Notes: a model not told the origin generated them from the sequence alone. Positions 49,735 through 62,860 are shown, counted from the first letter of the stretch. The stretch: DNA of 64,000 bases from Gammaproteobacteria bacterium 45_16_T64 (GCA_002162955.1 MABD01000030.1:318326-382325); one strand, 5' to 3'. Translations and numbers: made by a program.

Positions 49735-51405
49735 CTAGCCTTGGGAGGCTTGAATAAGCTCTTTGGCATGCGCCAGGGTTTGCTCCGTTATTGATAGGCC
49801 TCCCAGCATACGCGCAATTTCAGTGACCTTCTCGTCCTGAGATAGTGGGCTGATATCCGTGTGCGTTGATTGCTTTTTGGTCTGTTTATTGACATGTAGG
49901 TGGTGATGCCCTTGTGCTGCCACCTGCGGTAAGTGGGTGACGCAAATGACCTGGTTATCGTGCCCTAGTTCCCGAAGCAATTCCCCAACGACCTGCGCGA
50001 CCGCACCGCCAATTCCCACATCGACCTCATCGAAAATCAACGTGGCTACATTGCTCTTTGCTGCACAAGCAACCTGAATTGATAGGCTGATTCTGGAGAG
50101 CTCCCCGCCGGATGCCACCTTGTGGAGAGGTTTGCTAGGTTGCCCTGGGTTGGTCTGCACGTGAAACTCTATTGTGTCAATGCCGTGTACTGTCGCGTGG
50201 CTTGTCTCTAATGCTTCAAGTTGTATTGATACTTCTGCACCCGGCATGCCTAGGGTCTGTATTTGCGTTGTGATGATCTTGCTAAGCTTCTTGGCTTGTT
50301 GTTTACGCTTCTTGCTCAGGGATTGTGCTTTCAGTAGGTATGCTTCTTGCGATGCTTGTGCGCTGGCAAGAAGGGATTCAATTTTATCGTCACCGCCATC
50401 AATACTGCTTAGTTCATCGGATAGGGATTGTTGTAATTCTGGTAGTTGATCAGGGGATAATCGGTGCTTGCGGGCCATTTGGTGGGCGCTGGCTATGCGT
50501 TGGTCGACCCATTGGTAGCGTTCAGGATCAATGTCTAGATTATCGATATAGTTGTGTAAATTGTTGGCCGCTTCCTGTAGCTGAATTTCAGCACTGGATA
50601 TGAGGTCGATGGTTTCCGAAAGGCTGTCGTCTTGCTGCCTCATCTCTGACACGAGGTGTAGAACGGAGGCGGTATTGTCGAGGAGAGGGGCCTCGCCTTC
50701 ATTAAGGCCTTGTAGTGCTTGCCTTCCCTGAGTAATGAGGTGTTCAGCATTTGACATGCGTTTGTGCTCTTTCTCAAGGGAGGCAAATTCGCCTGCTTGA
50801 AGGTCAAGAGATTCAAGCTCTCCGAGTTGAAATCGAAGCAGGTCAACGCGGTCGTTCAATTCCTTCGCGTTATCTCTAAATTGTTCATAGGCTTGCTGGT
50901 GTTGTTGCCACTGCTTGAATGTTTGAGACACTTGTTTAGCTAATTCAGTGAGGCCTCCAAATTGATCCAGCAGGCGCCGATGGGTGTCTTTTTTTAATAA
51001 GGCTTGATGCTCATGCTGGCCATGGATGGATATAAGGTGTTCACCTAAGGCTTTCAGCGAGGACATTGGGGTGGGGCGACCATTGATATATGATCGAGAG
51101 CGGCCATCTTTGTTGATGACTCTGCGCAGAATGCATTCACCATCCTCTTCGAGATCGTTGCTCTCTAGCCAGCGCTGGGCAGTGGTGTTTTTTTCTATAT
51201 CAAAGCTGGCAAGGATGTCCGCTTTATCTGCGCCGTGCCGTACGGACCCAGAATCCGCTCTATTACCTAGCGCGAGGCCAAGAGCATCAATCATAATAGA
51301 TTTGCCTGCCCCGGTTTCTCCGGTAATGACGCAGAGCTTATTGGGGATGTCGAGGTCCAAGGATTCAACAATAGCGAAGTTTGATATATTGATATGAGAA
51401 AGCAT
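49735..51405 (-). CDS. recN: DNA repair protein RecN
   Basis: About 556 residues, typical for RecN, from the ATG MLSHINISNF; the frame is open further upstream but not conserved. The Walker A motif GETGAGKS is at 29-36, long coiled coils fill the middle with a hinge, and the C-terminal signature GGELSRISLSIQ followed by TLIFDEVDVGIGG (Walker B) is present. This SMC-like ATPase handles double-strand breaks with RecA. No clear LexA box was seen in the 130 bases upstream. It is divergent from hrcA. Confidence 0.97.
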   Translation of the reverse strand: MLSHINISNFAIVESLDLDIPNKLCVITGETGAGKSIMIDALGLALGNRADSGSVRHGADKADILASFDIEKNTTAQRWLESNDLEEDGECILRRVINKDGRSRSYINGRPTPMSSLKALGEHLISIHGQHEHQALLKKDTHRRLLDQFGGLTELAKQVSQTFKQWQQHQQAYEQFRDNAKELNDRVDLLRFQLGELESLDLQAGEFASLEKEHKRMSNAEHLITQGRQALQGLNEGEAPLLDNTASVLHLVSEMRQQDDSLSETIDLISSAEIQLQEAANNLHNYIDNLDIDPERYQWVDQRIASAHQMARKHRLSPDQLPELQQSLSDELSSIDGGDDKIESLLASAQASQEAYLLKAQSLSKKRKQQAKKLSKIITTQIQTLGMPGAEVSIQLEALETSHATVHGIDTIEFHVQTNPGQPSKPLHKVASGGELSRISLSIQVACAAKSNVATLIFDEVDVGIGGAVAQVVGELLRELGHDNQVICVTHLPQVAAQGHHHLHVNKQTKKQSTHTDISPLSQDEKVTEIARMLGGLSITEQTLAHAKELIQASQG

Positions 51406-51475
51406 AATGTGGGCATCAGTTGATTCGTTATAACGGGATAATATGCGAAGCGATCGATATTCGCTAGGGTAAGTA

Positions 51476-51501
51476 CTTGGAATGTATGAAAACGACCCCA
51501 T
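51476..51501 (+). promoter_or_regulatory. Sigma-32-like promoter before hrcA
   Basis: CTTGGAA and CCCCAT are 13 bases apart, close to the heat-shock consensus CTTGAAA-N13/14-CCCCAT. Transcription would begin near 51508, 28 bases before the hrcA ATG. The -35 box is imperfect. Confidence 0.45.
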
Positions 51502-51535
51502 GCTGTTGATATACCCAGGCAATGATGTGGCATAT

Positions 51536-52573
51536 ATGAGTCTAATTGATGATCGTCCTTCTCAGATACTTAAAGCGTTAGTCGAGCGTTATATCCATGA
51601 CGGAGCCCCCGTAGGATCTAGGCGGCTGTTAGAAGACTTAGCTACGCCTGTGAGTTCTGCAACCGTTCGTAGTGATATGGTGATGCTGGAAGAGAGAGGG
51701 TTGTTATGCTCTCCTCACACCTCAGCGGGGCGTATTCCCACTGAGTTGGGGTATCGGTTTTTTGTTGACCGGTTGATTACGATGTCGCCGCTTACTTCTG
51801 AAAGCGTCGATCGGGTGAATCATCAGCTGTCCTCCAACCAGACGCCCAGTGAGTTGTTGGAAAGGGCGTCAAAAGTGTTATCGGATATGACTGCGTTAGC
51901 AGGAGTGGTTGTGGCTCCGAAGCAAGAGCTCTCTTGTTTGCGTCAAATCGACTTCTTGCCGTTATCGGATAATAGAGTGCTGGTTATTTTGGTACTAAAC
52001 GAAAAGGAAGTGCAAAACCGTATCATTGATATGGGCCGGGAGTTTTCCGAGGCAGAGCTTCAGCAGATGGCTAATTATCTTAATCGGCGCTTTTCTGGGG
52101 AGGACCTGCTGAAGATTAAAGCCAATGTATTGCAAGACATGCAGGACGATAAGGTTGAGATGAATCGACACATGCAAATGGCGGTCGAGATGGCCGCTAA
52201 GACATTTGATGGCGATGATTTGGAGCCGGAGTGTGTTGTTAGTGGGCAGTCGAACCTGATTCAAATGGCGGGTGCCGGTGGCGCTGATCAGTTACAAATG
52301 TTGTTTGAGTCCTTTCAGCAGAAAAGGGATTTACTCCATCTCATGGATCAGTGCTCTAGAGCAGAGGGTATTCAGGTCTTCATTGGGAAGGAGTCAGGGT
52401 ATCAGGTTTTTGATGAATGCAGCATGATAACCGCCCCTTATACCGATGCTCAGAAAAACGTATTAGGCATGCTGGCTGTTATCGGCCCCAAGCGTATGGC
52501 GTATCAAGATGTGATCCCTATGGTGGATATGACTGCAAAAATGTTGAGCGCGGCCTTGAATCCAGAAGATTGA
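51536..52573 (+). CDS. hrcA: Heat-inducible transcription repressor HrcA
   Basis: About 345 residues. The winged helix SQILKALVERYIHDGAPVGSRRLLEDLATPVSSATVRSDMVMLEERGLL and SPHTSAGRIPTELGYRFFVDRL are highly conserved, and the GAF-like middle and C-terminal LAVIGPKRMAYQDVIPMVD complete the family. It represses heat-shock genes through CIRCE elements and is folded by GroEL. The ATG used here follows the sigma-32-like promoter; an upstream ATG would overlap that promoter. It is the first gene of the hrcA-grpE-dnaK-dnaJ run. No full CIRCE was found in the window. Confidence 0.95.
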   Translation: MSLIDDRPSQILKALVERYIHDGAPVGSRRLLEDLATPVSSATVRSDMVMLEERGLLCSPHTSAGRIPTELGYRFFVDRLITMSPLTSESVDRVNHQLSSNQTPSELLERASKVLSDMTALAGVVVAPKQELSCLRQIDFLPLSDNRVLVILVLNEKEVQNRIIDMGREFSEAELQQMANYLNRRFSGEDLLKIKANVLQDMQDDKVEMNRHMQMAVEMAAKTFDGDDLEPECVVSGQSNLIQMAGAGGADQLQMLFESFQQKRDLLHLMDQCSRAEGIQVFIGKESGYQVFDECSMITAPYTDAQKNVLGMLAVIGPKRMAYQDVIPMVDMTAKMLSAALNPED

Positions 52574-52596
52574 CCCCCATAATAGCCTGCAATGAT

Positions 52597-52649
52597 AGAT
52601 AAGACGCCGCATGAGTGCTTTTTGATAGGCTTCGCGGCGTTGTCTTATC
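52597..52649 (+). promoter_or_regulatory. Large hairpin between hrcA and grpE
   Basis: AGATAAGACGCCGC pairs with GCGGC-GTT-GTCTTATCT: a 14-bp stem with a 3-base bulge and a 22-base loop that holds GAGTGCTTT, similar to the right half of CIRCE. No T-run follows, so it is not a standard terminator; a processing or regulatory role before grpE is possible. Confidence 0.55.
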
Positions 52650-52695
52650 TGCAGTCCGTTTTATTGTAAATGTATGTATTTATTGGAGTTTATCT

Positions 52696-53307
52696 ATGTC
52701 TAGTGATGAGGCAACAAGCCCAGAACAAGAAGAATCCATTGTTGCTGAAACAGAGGCGCAGGAAACTGAGGTGTCTGATGTTGAGTCAGAAGCGGGTACT
52801 GAATCTGAAGAGGGTACTGCTGAAGATGTTAGCATTGAGCAATTACAGGCGCAGTTAGCGGCGGCTCAAGCAAAAGTACAAGACCAGCAAGACTCTGTGC
52901 TGCGTTCTCAAGCCGAGATGCAGAACGTGCGTCGCCGTGCTGAGCGCGATGTTGAGAATGCGCATAAATTTGCCCTAGAGAAGTTTGCAACTGACTTATT
53001 GCCTGTGGTTGATACGCTGGAGCGCGCATTGCAATCGGTTGCTGATGCTGAAAGCGAAAGTGGTGTCGAATCCACGCGTGAAGGTGTTGAGCTAACATTG
53101 AAAATGCTATCGGATACGCTAACTAAGCATGGAGTTGTGCAGGTAGATCCTGTCGGCGAGCCATTTAACCCCGAATTTCATCAGGCGATGTCGATGCAGC
53201 CTAATCCAGATATGGAACCGAATACCGTCATGGCTGTGTTGCAAAAAGGCTATACCTTGAGCGGCCGTTTGGCGCGCCCTGCGATGGTTATCGTCTCTAA
53301 GGCGTAA
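52696..53307 (+). CDS. grpE: Nucleotide exchange factor GrpE
   Basis: About 203 residues with GGAG nine bases before the ATG; a longer frame runs back into the hairpin. An acidic N-terminal 45 residues is followed by the long coiled coil (about 45-105), [32 protein letters not shown], and the beta-domain [18 protein letters not shown] and [20 protein letters not shown]. It releases ADP from DnaK. Second gene of the heat-shock run; its transcript probably starts before hrcA as well as locally. Confidence 0.97.
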   Translation: MSSDEATSPEQEESIVAETEAQETEVSDVESEAGTESEEGTAEDVSIEQLQAQLAAAQAKVQDQQDSVLRSQAEMQNVRRRAERDVENAHKFALEKFATDLLPVVDTLERALQSVADAESESGVESTREGVELTLKMLSDTLTKHGVVQVDPVGEPFNPEFHQAMSMQPNPDMEPNTVMAVLQKGYTLSGRLARPAMVIVSKA

Positions 53308-53356
53308 TGAATTAGTTTCGAAATAAATAATGCTTGGTTTTTATGTGGGAATGAGG

Positions 53357-53383
53357 GTTGAAAAGCATAACTTGTTCCCCCAT
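53357..53383 (+). promoter_or_regulatory. Sigma-32 heat-shock promoter before dnaK
   Basis: GTTGAAA, 14 bases, then CCCCAT fits the RpoH consensus CTTGAAA-N13/14-CCCCAT closely. The start site should be near 53390, giving a leader of about 109 bases before the dnaK ATG. No CIRCE dyad is near. Confidence 0.7.
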
Positions 53384-53498
53384 AGATAGAGTCAAGCGCA
53401 GTTAAAGTATTAACTAAAGAACCGGTGACCTGTCTGGCAGACACTGGAATTAACATAGAGCAAAGTCTGTCAGGGCTTTTGAATTAAGGTGAAGAAAC

Positions 53499-55445
53499 AT
53501 GGGTAAGATAATTGGCATTGATTTGGGTACAACCAACTCTTGCGTAGCGGTATTGGAAGGCGACAAAGCTAAAGTTATTGAGAACAGTGAAGGCGATCGT
53601 ACGACGCCTTCCATCGTTGCTTATAGTGAAGATGGAGAAACCTTGGTAGGTCAGTCAGCTAAGCGCCAAGCAGTAACTAACCCAACTAATACGCTATATG
53701 CCATCAAGCGATTGATTGGTCGTAACTTCACTGATAAAGAAGTGCAAAAAGACATTAAGCGTGCTCCGTTCGGTATTGTTAAAGCAGACAACGGTGATGC
53801 TTGGGTTGAGGTTAAAGGTGAGAAGACTGCTCCACCACAAATCTCTGCTGAAGTGCTAAAGAAAATGAAGAAAACCGCCGAAGATTATCTCGGTGAGACT
53901 GTAACAGAAGCAGTTATTACTGTTCCTGCATACTTTAACGATAGCCAGCGTCAAGCGACTAAAGATGCGGGTCGTATAGCGGGTTTGGAAGTTAAGCGAA
54001 TCATTAACGAGCCTACCGCTGCGGCATTAGCCTACGGTATGGATAAAAGACGTGGCGATTCCACTATCGCAGTATATGACTTGGGTGGTGGTACTTTTGA
54101 CGTTTCTATCATCGAAATCGCTGAAGTTGATGGCGAGCACCAGTTTGAAGTACTAGCGACCAATGGTGATACTCACCTTGGTGGTGAAGATTTTGACTTG
54201 CGTTTGATCGAGTATTTGGCCGATGAATTTAAGAAAGAAAGTGGTGTAGATCTACATAACGACCCGCTTGCACTTCAGCGTCTTAAAGAAGGTGCGGAGA
54301 AAGCGAAGATCGAATTGTCTTCTAGTCAGCAAACAGAAGTGAATTTACCTTATATTACTGCTGATGCCTCTGGTCCTAAGCACTTAAACATCAAATTAAC
54401 TCGCGCTAAATTGGAGTCTTTGGTTGAAGAGTTGGTTGTTGGCACAATAAAGCCTTGTCAGACTGCGTTAGATGATGCTGGACTTAGTGCTTCTGAAATC
54501 GATGATGTTATTTTGGTTGGTGGTCAAACACGTATGCCTATGGTTCAGGCTGAAGTTGAAAAGTTCTTCGGTAAAGAGCCTCGTAAAGATGTAAACCCTG
54601 ATGAAGCCGTTGCGATGGGTGCGTCAATTCAAGGTGCGGTACTTGCGGGTGACGTAACTGACGTATTGTTGTTAGATGTAACTCCGTTAACATTGGGTAT
54701 TGAAACAATGGGTGGCGTAATGACGCCAGTTATTGAGAAAAACACCACAATTCCTACTAAGAAATCACAGATCTTCTCGACAGCAGATGATAACCAGGCA
54801 GCGGTTACTGTTCACGTACTTCAGGGTGAGCGTAAGCAGGCGTCAGGTAATAAGTCTTTAGGGCGTTTTGACCTAAGCGAGATTCCACCAGCACCACGCG
54901 GAATGCCACAAATTGAAGTAACTTTCGATTTGGATGCGAACGGTATCCTTAATGTGTCTGCCAAAGATAAGGCGACAGGTAAAGAGCAAACTATCGTAAT
55001 CAAGGCTTCTGGTGGTTTGTCTGATGAAGAAGTCGATCAAATGGTTCGTGATGCCGAAGCAAATGCTGAGGAAGATCGTAAATTTGAAGAGTTAGTGACT
55101 GCTCGAAATACTGCTGATGGTCTTGTTCATGCCGGTAAGAAAACGCTAGAAGAAGCGGGCGATAAGGCAACTGAAGAAGAGAAAGTGGCTATTCAGGCAG
55201 CAATCACTGAGCTGGAAGAAGCCGTTAAGGGCGATGACAAAGAGCTTATGGAAGCTAAGTCTGCTGCGCTAACTGAAGCGACTTCTGGTCTAGCACAAAA
55301 GCTTTATGAAGAGCAGCAAGCAGCGGGTGCCGCGGGCGGTGCTCCAGATATGGATATGGGTGGCGCTGATGCTGAGCAGCCAGAAGCTTCTGCTGGAGAC
55401 GATGTTGTCGATGCAGAGTTTGAAGAAGTTGATGATAAGAAGTAA
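53499..55445 (+). CDS. dnaK: Molecular chaperone DnaK (Hsp70)
   Basis: 648 residues, normal length. The ATPase begins [16 protein letters not shown], with [21 protein letters not shown] and [15 protein letters not shown]. The substrate domain follows with [17 protein letters not shown], and the end is the DnaJ/GrpE-type tail with EEVDDKK. AAGGTGAAG precedes the ATG. It binds unfolded polypeptides in an ATP cycle run with GrpE and DnaJ, both encoded beside it. Its codon use is cleaner than surrounding genes, consistent with high expression. Confidence 0.99.
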   Translation: MGKIIGIDLGTTNSCVAVLEGDKAKVIENSEGDRTTPSIVAYSEDGETLVGQSAKRQAVTNPTNTLYAIKRLIGRNFTDKEVQKDIKRAPFGIVKADNGDAWVEVKGEKTAPPQISAEVLKKMKKTAEDYLGETVTEAVITVPAYFNDSQRQATKDAGRIAGLEVKRIINEPTAAALAYGMDKRRGDSTIAVYDLGGGTFDVSIIEIAEVDGEHQFEVLATNGDTHLGGEDFDLRLIEYLADEFKKESGVDLHNDPLALQRLKEGAEKAKIELSSSQQTEVNLPYITADASGPKHLNIKLTRAKLESLVEELVVGTIKPCQTALDDAGLSASEIDDVILVGGQTRMPMVQAEVEKFFGKEPRKDVNPDEAVAMGASIQGAVLAGDVTDVLLLDVTPLTLGIETMGGVMTPVIEKNTTIPTKKSQIFSTADDNQAAVTVHVLQGERKQASGNKSLGRFDLSEIPPAPRGMPQIEVTFDLDANGILNVSAKDKATGKEQTIVIKASGGLSDEEVDQMVRDAEANAEEDRKFEELVTARNTADGLVHAGKKTLEEAGDKATEEEKVAIQAAITELEEAVKGDDKELMEAKSAALTEATSGLAQKLYEEQQAAGAAGGAPDMDMGGADAEQPEASAGDDVVDAEFEEVDDKK

Positions 55446-55473
55446 CCCTCACTTCTTAATGATGTAAGACGCG

Positions 55474-55493
55474 CGCGGGAGCTTGCTCCCGCG
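55474..55493 (+). terminator. Stem-loop between dnaK and dnaJ
   Basis: CGCGGGAGC-TT-GCTCCCGCG is a perfect 9-bp GC-rich stem with a two-base loop and no T-run. It may protect the dnaK mRNA or lower read-through into dnaJ, matching the usual excess of DnaK over DnaJ. Confidence 0.55.
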
Positions 55494-55535
55494 TTGCTGT
55501 ATCTAGGATTTGAATAACCGACATTGGTTGATAGC

Positions 55536-57507
<1,972 letters not shown>

Positions 57508-57897
57508 CCTATCTGCGTTGTTTGCGGTAAAGCCATAGACGCTACTGCCACAATTCTATAGAATACGCCCCGATCAGATAATGGTCGAGGCGCTCGCCTG
57601 CAACTTTTCTAATTCTCTATAGTTTACCCGACTTACAGGTGCGCCTGCTAAGACGGCTTGTCTTGGTCCACCAAAAATGTGGCCCAGAACATTAAAGTAA
57701 ATGGGATTGGTGGGGTTGTTCGCTAGAAAAGCTTCAGAAATCTGCTAACGTTGAACGTCAGTAGAAGACCAAATTACAGCGTAACATGCTGAATTGAAAG
57801 GAGGCGGGATTGTACGAAGAGTACGTCTCGCTTTTTTGCAATTGACTACTGTAAATGATCATTCATTTTTCCTTTCCTATGACCATTGGAGGTTGGC
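57508..57897 (+). promoter_or_regulatory. carAB leader region with promoter and terminator-like attenuator
   Basis: About 390 bases without a gene. A sigma-70 promoter candidate TAGACG-N17-TAGAAT is at 57536-57564. A hairpin with arms GCGGGA and TCTCGC (57804-57831), extended inward by GTAC/GTAC, is followed by CTTTTTT (57831-57837), which looks like an intrinsic terminator about 60 bases before carA. The promoter-terminator distance gives a leader of about 260 bases, room for a structured RNA or leader peptide that senses pyrimidine or arginine. Confidence 0.5.
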
Positions 57898-59028
57898 TTG
57901 AGTAAACCAGCCATTTTGGCCCTAGAAGACGGCACCGTCTTTCGAGGCATATCTATAGGCGCAGACGGTCAGTCTGTTGGTGAAGTTGTTTTTAATACAG
58001 CGCTTACCGGCTATCAAGAAATTCTTACTGATCCATCCTATGCCCGTCAGATGGTAACTCTGACTTATCCGCACATCGGTAATACTGGTGTAAATGATGA
58101 GGATGAAGAGTCCACCAAAATATGGGCCGCAGGCCTGATTATTAGAGATTTACCGCTTGTCGCAAGTAGCTGGCGCAAACAGGGTTCGCTTGATGAATAT
58201 CTGCGAGACCGTGATGTGGTGGGTATTGCTGATATTGATACACGAAGGCTCACTCGAATCCTGCGGGAGAAGGGTGCGTTAGGTGGGTGTATTCAAGCAG
58301 GTGACATCGATGAGGCCACTGCTATAGAGGCGGCGAAAGCATTTGCTGGCTTGAAGGGTATGGATCTCGCAAAAGAAGTGACTGTTAGCGAAGAATATCA
58401 GTGGGTTGAGGGTAGTTGGGACCTTACCGAAGGGTATTCTGTACCCGAAGGTGAAAAGCCTTATAAGGTGGTCGCCTATGACTTTGGCGTAAAACGAAAT
58501 ATTTTACGCATGTTGGTGGACCGTGGTTGTGATTTGACCGTTGTTCCTGCGCAAACCCCGGCGGCCGATGTACTGGCAATGAATCCTGATGGGATTTTCT
58601 TGTCAAATGGTCCTGGTGATCCTGAGCCCTGTGATTACGCTATAAGTGCGATTCAAAGCATACTTGAAACTGATGTTCCAGTGTTTGGTATCTGCCTTGG
58701 TCATCAGTTATTGGCGTTGGCCAGTGGTGCTAAAACGCTGAAGATGAAATTCGGCCATCACGGTGCTAATCATCCGGTGAAGAATCTGGATGATAATACT
58801 GTGTTGATCACCAGTCAAAACCATGGTTTTGCCGTTGATGAAGCGGCGCTGCCGAGTAACCTCAGGGCTACTCATAAATCGCTGTTTGACGACTCTTTGC
58901 AGGGTATACATCGCACCGATAGGCCGGCCTTTAGTTTTCAAGGGCACCCTGAAGCGAGCCCGGGGCCTCATGATGCGAGTCCGCTATTCGATCACTTTAT
59001 CGAACTGATGGGTGAGCGTAAGAGCTAG
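57898..59028 (+). CDS. carA: Carbamoyl-phosphate synthase small (glutaminase) subunit
   Basis: About 377 residues from a TTG that has GGAGG five bases upstream; no ATG in frame is available near the conserved N-terminus [17 protein letters not shown]. The class I amidotransferase triad is Cys266 in GICLGHQ, His350 and Glu352 in GHPEASPGP. It releases ammonia from glutamine and channels it to CarB for carbamoyl phosphate used in pyrimidine and arginine synthesis. The rare start codon may lower expression; a terminator-like leader lies upstream. Confidence 0.98.
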   Translation: MSKPAILALEDGTVFRGISIGADGQSVGEVVFNTALTGYQEILTDPSYARQMVTLTYPHIGNTGVNDEDEESTKIWAAGLIIRDLPLVASSWRKQGSLDEYLRDRDVVGIADIDTRRLTRILREKGALGGCIQAGDIDEATAIEAAKAFAGLKGMDLAKEVTVSEEYQWVEGSWDLTEGYSVPEGEKPYKVVAYDFGVKRNILRMLVDRGCDLTVVPAQTPAADVLAMNPDGIFLSNGPGDPEPCDYAISAIQSILETDVPVFGICLGHQLLALASGAKTLKMKFGHHGANHPVKNLDDNTVLITSQNHGFAVDEAALPSNLRATHKSLFDDSLQGIHRTDRPAFSFQGHPEASPGPHDASPLFDHFIELMGERKS

Positions 59029-59119
59029 GTGTTGCAGATTGTAGTTGCTGTAGCAGTACTAAGAGATATCAGATAGCGGCCGTAAGGGTCGCTATCTGTT
59101 CAGTTGATGAGTTTTTAAG

Positions 59120-62100
59120 ATGCCAAAACGTACCGACATACAAAGTGTATTAATCTTGGGTGCTGGCCCTATCGTTATAGGTCAGGCATGTGAGTTTGAT
59201 TACTCAGGGGCCCAAGCATGTAAGGCGCTGAGGGAAGAGGGGTATCGCGTGATACTTGTAAACTCTAACCCTGCAACTATCATGACCGACCCTAGCATGG
59301 CTGATGCAACCTATATTGAGCCGGTTGAGTGGGAGACGGTAGCGAAGGTTATCGAAACTGAGCGCCCTGATGCGTTATTGCCAACGATGGGCGGGCAGAC
59401 AGCCTTGAACTGTGCGTTGGATCTGGCTAAAAATGGCGTGCTGGAAGAGTTTGGTGTTGAAATGATCGGGGCGACGCAAGACGCCATCGATAAAGCAGAA
59501 GATCGTGATCGTTTTGATAAGGCTATGAAGAGCATAGGCTTGGATACGCCGCAATCCGCTATCGCTCATAGCCTGGAAGAAGCTTTGCAGGTATTGGATG
59601 CCTTGGGTTTCCCCAGTATCATTCGACCCTCTTTTACCATGGGTGGAAGTGGTGGCGGTATCGCTTACAATCGCGAGGAATTTGTTGAGATTTGCACGCG
59701 AGGTTTGGATTTGTCGCCAACCAGCGAGCTTTTGATCGATAAGTCGTTGATCGGTTGGAAAGAGTATGAAATGGAAGTCGTTCGCGACAGGAATGACAAC
59801 TGCATTATCATTTGTGCTATTGAAAACTTTGATGCAATGGGTGTTCATACGGGTGATTCGATTACCGTTGCACCTGCTCAAACATTAACGGACAAAGAAT
59901 ATCAGATTATGCGTAACGCCTCGTTGGCGGTGTTGCGAGAGATTGGTGTTGAGACGGGCGGTTCTAACGTTCAATTTGGCATGTGCCCAGAAACCGGTAA
60001 GCTCGTTGTAATTGAGATGAATCCGCGGGTTTCGCGCTCTTCGGCGTTGGCCTCAAAAGCAACAGGTTTTCCCATTGCTAAAGTGGCAGCAAAGCTTGCC
60101 ATTGGCTACACCCTTGATGAGTTGCAAAACGACATCACTGGTGGAAGAACCCCGGCATCTTTTGAGCCTTCGATTGATTATGTGGTTACAAAGATACCTC
60201 GTTTTAATTTTGAGAAATTCCCCAAAGCAGACTCAGTGCTCACTACTCAAATGAAGTCAGTGGGCGAAGTGATGGCAATCGGTCGCACCTTCCAAGAATC
60301 TATGCAAAAAGCATTGCGCGGATTGGAAGTTGATATGAACGGCTTTGACCCCGTGTTGGACGCTGGCGCTGAAGATGTGCATGCCACGTTGCGCCAAGAG
60401 TTAACTATTCCTGGCCCTGAGCGTATCTGGTATATCGGTGATGCATTTAGAGAGGGTCTACCTCTTGAGGAAGTCCAGGAGTGCACAGGAGTTGATCCTT
60501 GGTTCTTGGTGCAGATAGAAGACCTTATTAAGACAGAGAAAGAGCTAGGGGCTACGGCATTGTCGGACCTTTCTGCTGATAAATTGCGCCGTGTTAAACG
60601 CAAAGGGTTCTCAGACCTTCGATTGTCAGCTCTGCTTGGTGTTAGTGAAAAGCAAATTCGTCAGCGTCGAAAAGACCTTGCGGTACTGCCGACTTATAAG
60701 CGAGTTGATACCTGTGCGGCTGAGTTCTCTACATCAACAGCCTACATGTACTCTTCCTATGAGGATGAGTGTGAGGCGCAGCCTAGCGACAAAGAGAAGA
60801 TCATGGTGCTGGGTGGCGGCCCTAACCGTATAGGTCAGGGAATTGAATTTGATTATTGCTGTGTGCATGCTGCACTGGCGATGCGCGAAGATGGTTATGA
60901 GACCATTATGGTTAACTGTAACCCAGAGACTGTGTCGACAGATTACGATACATCGGATCGTTTATATTTCGAACCTGTTACATTGGAAGATGTGCTGGCT
61001 ATTGTTGATGTTGAAAAGCCGAAAGGTGTTATCGTGCAATATGGTGGCCAGACACCATTGAAATTGGCGCGAGACCTTGAGGCGGCAGGAGTGCCAATTA
61101 TAGGTACGAGTCCTGAAGCCATTGATCGTGCTGAAGATCGTGAGCGCTTTCAGCAAATGATTGAGCGTTTGGATCTTAAGCAGCCGCCAAACAGAACAGC
61201 GAGAAGTACGGAAGAAGCGGTTCGTTACGCAGTCGATATTGGTTACCCGTTGGTAGTGCGCCCATCGTATGTATTGGGCGGGCGGGCGATGGAAATCGTT
61301 TATAAAGAATCAGAGTTACGTCGATATATGACAGAGGCTGTACAGGTTTCAAATGATGCGCCTGTATTATTGGATCGCTTTTTAGATGATGCTGTTGAAG
61401 TGGATTTGGATGCGATTTGTGACGGTAGCGAAGTGACTGTCGGTGGCATTATGCAGCATATTGAGCAGGCTGGCGTACACTCTGGTGATTCGGCTTGCTC
61501 TTTTCCTCCGTACAGCTTAAGTCCGGAATCCCAAGATATCATGCGCGACCAGGCTAAAAGAATGGCGCTGGAATTGGGTGTGGTGGGCTTGATGAACATT
61601 CAGTTTGCCGTTAAAGATGAAGAAGTATATGTCATTGAGGTAAACCCAAGGGCTTCGCGTACAGTGCCTTTTGTGTCGAAATGTATTGGACGTTCTTTGG
61701 CAAAAATAGCGGCTCGTTGTATGGCCGGAACTTCCTTGGCTGAACAAGGGTTTAGCGAGGAGTTGGTGCCAACATTGTTTAATGTTAAAGAAGCTGTTTT
61801 CCCATTTGCAAAATTCCCTGGAGTTGACCCTATTTTAGGGCCAGAAATGAAGTCAACGGGTGAAGTTATGGGAGTTGGCGATAGTTTTGCTGAAGCTTTT
61901 GCAAAGGCTGCGTTAGGTGCTGGTGAAGTGTTGCCAACTGGAGGGAGAGCTTTTATTAGTGTCCGTGATGGCGATAAGTCTTCTGCTCAAGAAGTGGGTA
62001 AGAAGTTGGCTGAAATTGGTTTTGAGTTAGTGGCCACAAGTGGTACTGCAAAAGTGTTAAAAGACGCAGGCTTAGAGGTTGCAACAATAAACAAAGTGAA

Positions 62101-62326
62101 GGAAGGTCGCCCGCACGTGGTGGATAGTATTAAGAACGGTGAAATGGACTTGATTATTAATACAACTGAAGGCACCCAAGCGATCGCGGACTCTTATGAG
62201 ATTCGTCGTGAGGCACTTCAGAATAAAGTTTGCTACACCACTACAATTGCTGGTGCGGATGCGATTTGTGTCGCCATTATGAATAATGGTGAAAAACGTG
62301 TACGACGATTACAAGATTTTCATTAG
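59120..62326 (+). CDS. carB: Carbamoyl-phosphate synthase large subunit
   Basis: 1068 residues, nearly the E. coli length. Two homologous ATP-grasp halves: [23 protein letters not shown] to [18 protein letters not shown], and [23 protein letters not shown] to [15 protein letters not shown]-terminal allosteric MGS-like domain (about 930-1068) binds the regulators UMP and ornithine in the E. coli enzyme. It makes carbamoyl phosphate with ammonia from CarA. carA ends 91 bases upstream; greA begins 9 bases after the stop. Confidence 0.99.
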   Translation: MPKRTDIQSVLILGAGPIVIGQACEFDYSGAQACKALREEGYRVILVNSNPATIMTDPSMADATYIEPVEWETVAKVIETERPDALLPTMGGQTALNCALDLAKNGVLEEFGVEMIGATQDAIDKAEDRDRFDKAMKSIGLDTPQSAIAHSLEEALQVLDALGFPSIIRPSFTMGGSGGGIAYNREEFVEICTRGLDLSPTSELLIDKSLIGWKEYEMEVVRDRNDNCIIICAIENFDAMGVHTGDSITVAPAQTLTDKEYQIMRNASLAVLREIGVETGGSNVQFGMCPETGKLVVIEMNPRVSRSSALASKATGFPIAKVAAKLAIGYTLDELQNDITGGRTPASFEPSIDYVVTKIPRFNFEKFPKADSVLTTQMKSVGEVMAIGRTFQESMQKALRGLEVDMNGFDPVLDAGAEDVHATLRQELTIPGPERIWYIGDAFREGLPLEEVQECTGVDPWFLVQIEDLIKTEKELGATALSDLSADKLRRVKRKGFSDLRLSALLGVSEKQIRQRRKDLAVLPTYKRVDTCAAEFSTSTAYMYSSYEDECEAQPSDKEKIMVLGGGPNRIGQGIEFDYCCVHAALAMREDGYETIMVNCNPETVSTDYDTSDRLYFEPVTLEDVLAIVDVEKPKGVIVQYGGQTPLKLARDLEAAGVPIIGTSPEAIDRAEDRERFQQMIERLDLKQPPNRTARSTEEAVRYAVDIGYPLVVRPSYVLGGRAMEIVYKESELRRYMTEAVQVSNDAPVLLDRFLDDAVEVDLDAICDGSEVTVGGIMQHIEQAGVHSGDSACSFPPYSLSPESQDIMRDQAKRMALELGVVGLMNIQFAVKDEEVYVIEVNPRASRTVPFVSKCIGRSLAKIAARCMAGTSLAEQGFSEELVPTLFNVKEAVFPFAKFPGVDPILGPEMKSTGEVMGVGDSFAEAFAKAALGAGEVLPTGGRAFISVRDGDKSSAQEVGKKLAEIGFELVATSGTAKVLKDAGLEVATINKVKEGRPHVVDSIKNGEMDLIINTTEGTQAIADSYEIRREALQNKVCYTTTIAGADAICVAIMNNGEKRVRRLQDFH

Positions 62327-62335
62327 GGAAAAAAA

Positions 62336-62812
62336 ATGAGTAGATTTCCTATGACCCAAGAAGGGTCTGATGCACTAAACGATGAATTAATGCATCTTAA
62401 AAAAGTGGAGCGTCCCAAGGTTGTGGCTGCCATAGCGGAAGCTAGAGAGCATGGTGACCTTAAAGAGAATGCTGAGTATCATGCAGCTCGTGAGCAACAG
62501 GGCTTTATTGAAGGGCGAATAATGGATATCGAAGGTAAGCTGTCGAATGCGCAGATTATCGATATCTCTAAGATACCCTGTACGGGGAAAGTGCTTTTTG
62601 GGACCACGATTTCGCTATATGATATGGATGTCGAAGAAGAAAAAACCTACAAGATCGTGGGGGAGGATGAGGCTGATATTAAGGCAGGGAAGATCTCTGT
62701 TGGGTCTCCCATCGCGCGCGGTTTGATAGGGAAGATGGAAGGGGATGAAGTTCAGGTGGAAACCCCCGGTGGCACAAAGGAATACGAGATACTGTCAGTT
62801 AAGCATGGCTAG
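62336..62812 (+). CDS. greA: Transcription elongation factor GreA
   Basis: 158 residues, usual length. The N-terminal coiled coil [50 protein letters not shown] carries the acidic tip DLKENAEY that reaches the polymerase active centre, and the C-terminal globular domain ends ILSVKHG. It stimulates cleavage of backtracked RNA. The order carB-greA is conserved in gammaproteobacteria; here the gap is 9 bases. A strong bidirectional terminator follows. Confidence 0.99.
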   Translation: MSRFPMTQEGSDALNDELMHLKKVERPKVVAAIAEAREHGDLKENAEYHAAREQQGFIEGRIMDIEGKLSNAQIIDISKIPCTGKVLFGTTISLYDMDVEEEKTYKIVGEDEADIKAGKISVGSPIARGLIGKMEGDEVQVETPGGTKEYEILSVKHG

Positions 62813-62824
62813 TGTCAGTATCCA

Positions 62825-62860
62825 TAAAAAAACGCTCAACTAAGGTTGGGCGTTTTTTTT
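62825..62860. terminator. Bidirectional intrinsic terminator between greA and yhbY
   Basis: ACGCTCAAC-TAAG-GTTGGGCGT with a seven-A run on the left and eight T on the right, one G-U in a 9-bp stem. It ends greA on the plus strand and yhbY on the minus strand. Confidence 0.92.

Noticed and set aside
52574-53498. CIRCE element before grpE or dnaK
   Set aside because: Only a right-half-like GAGTGCTTT was found; the TTAGCACTC half at nine bases distance is missing.
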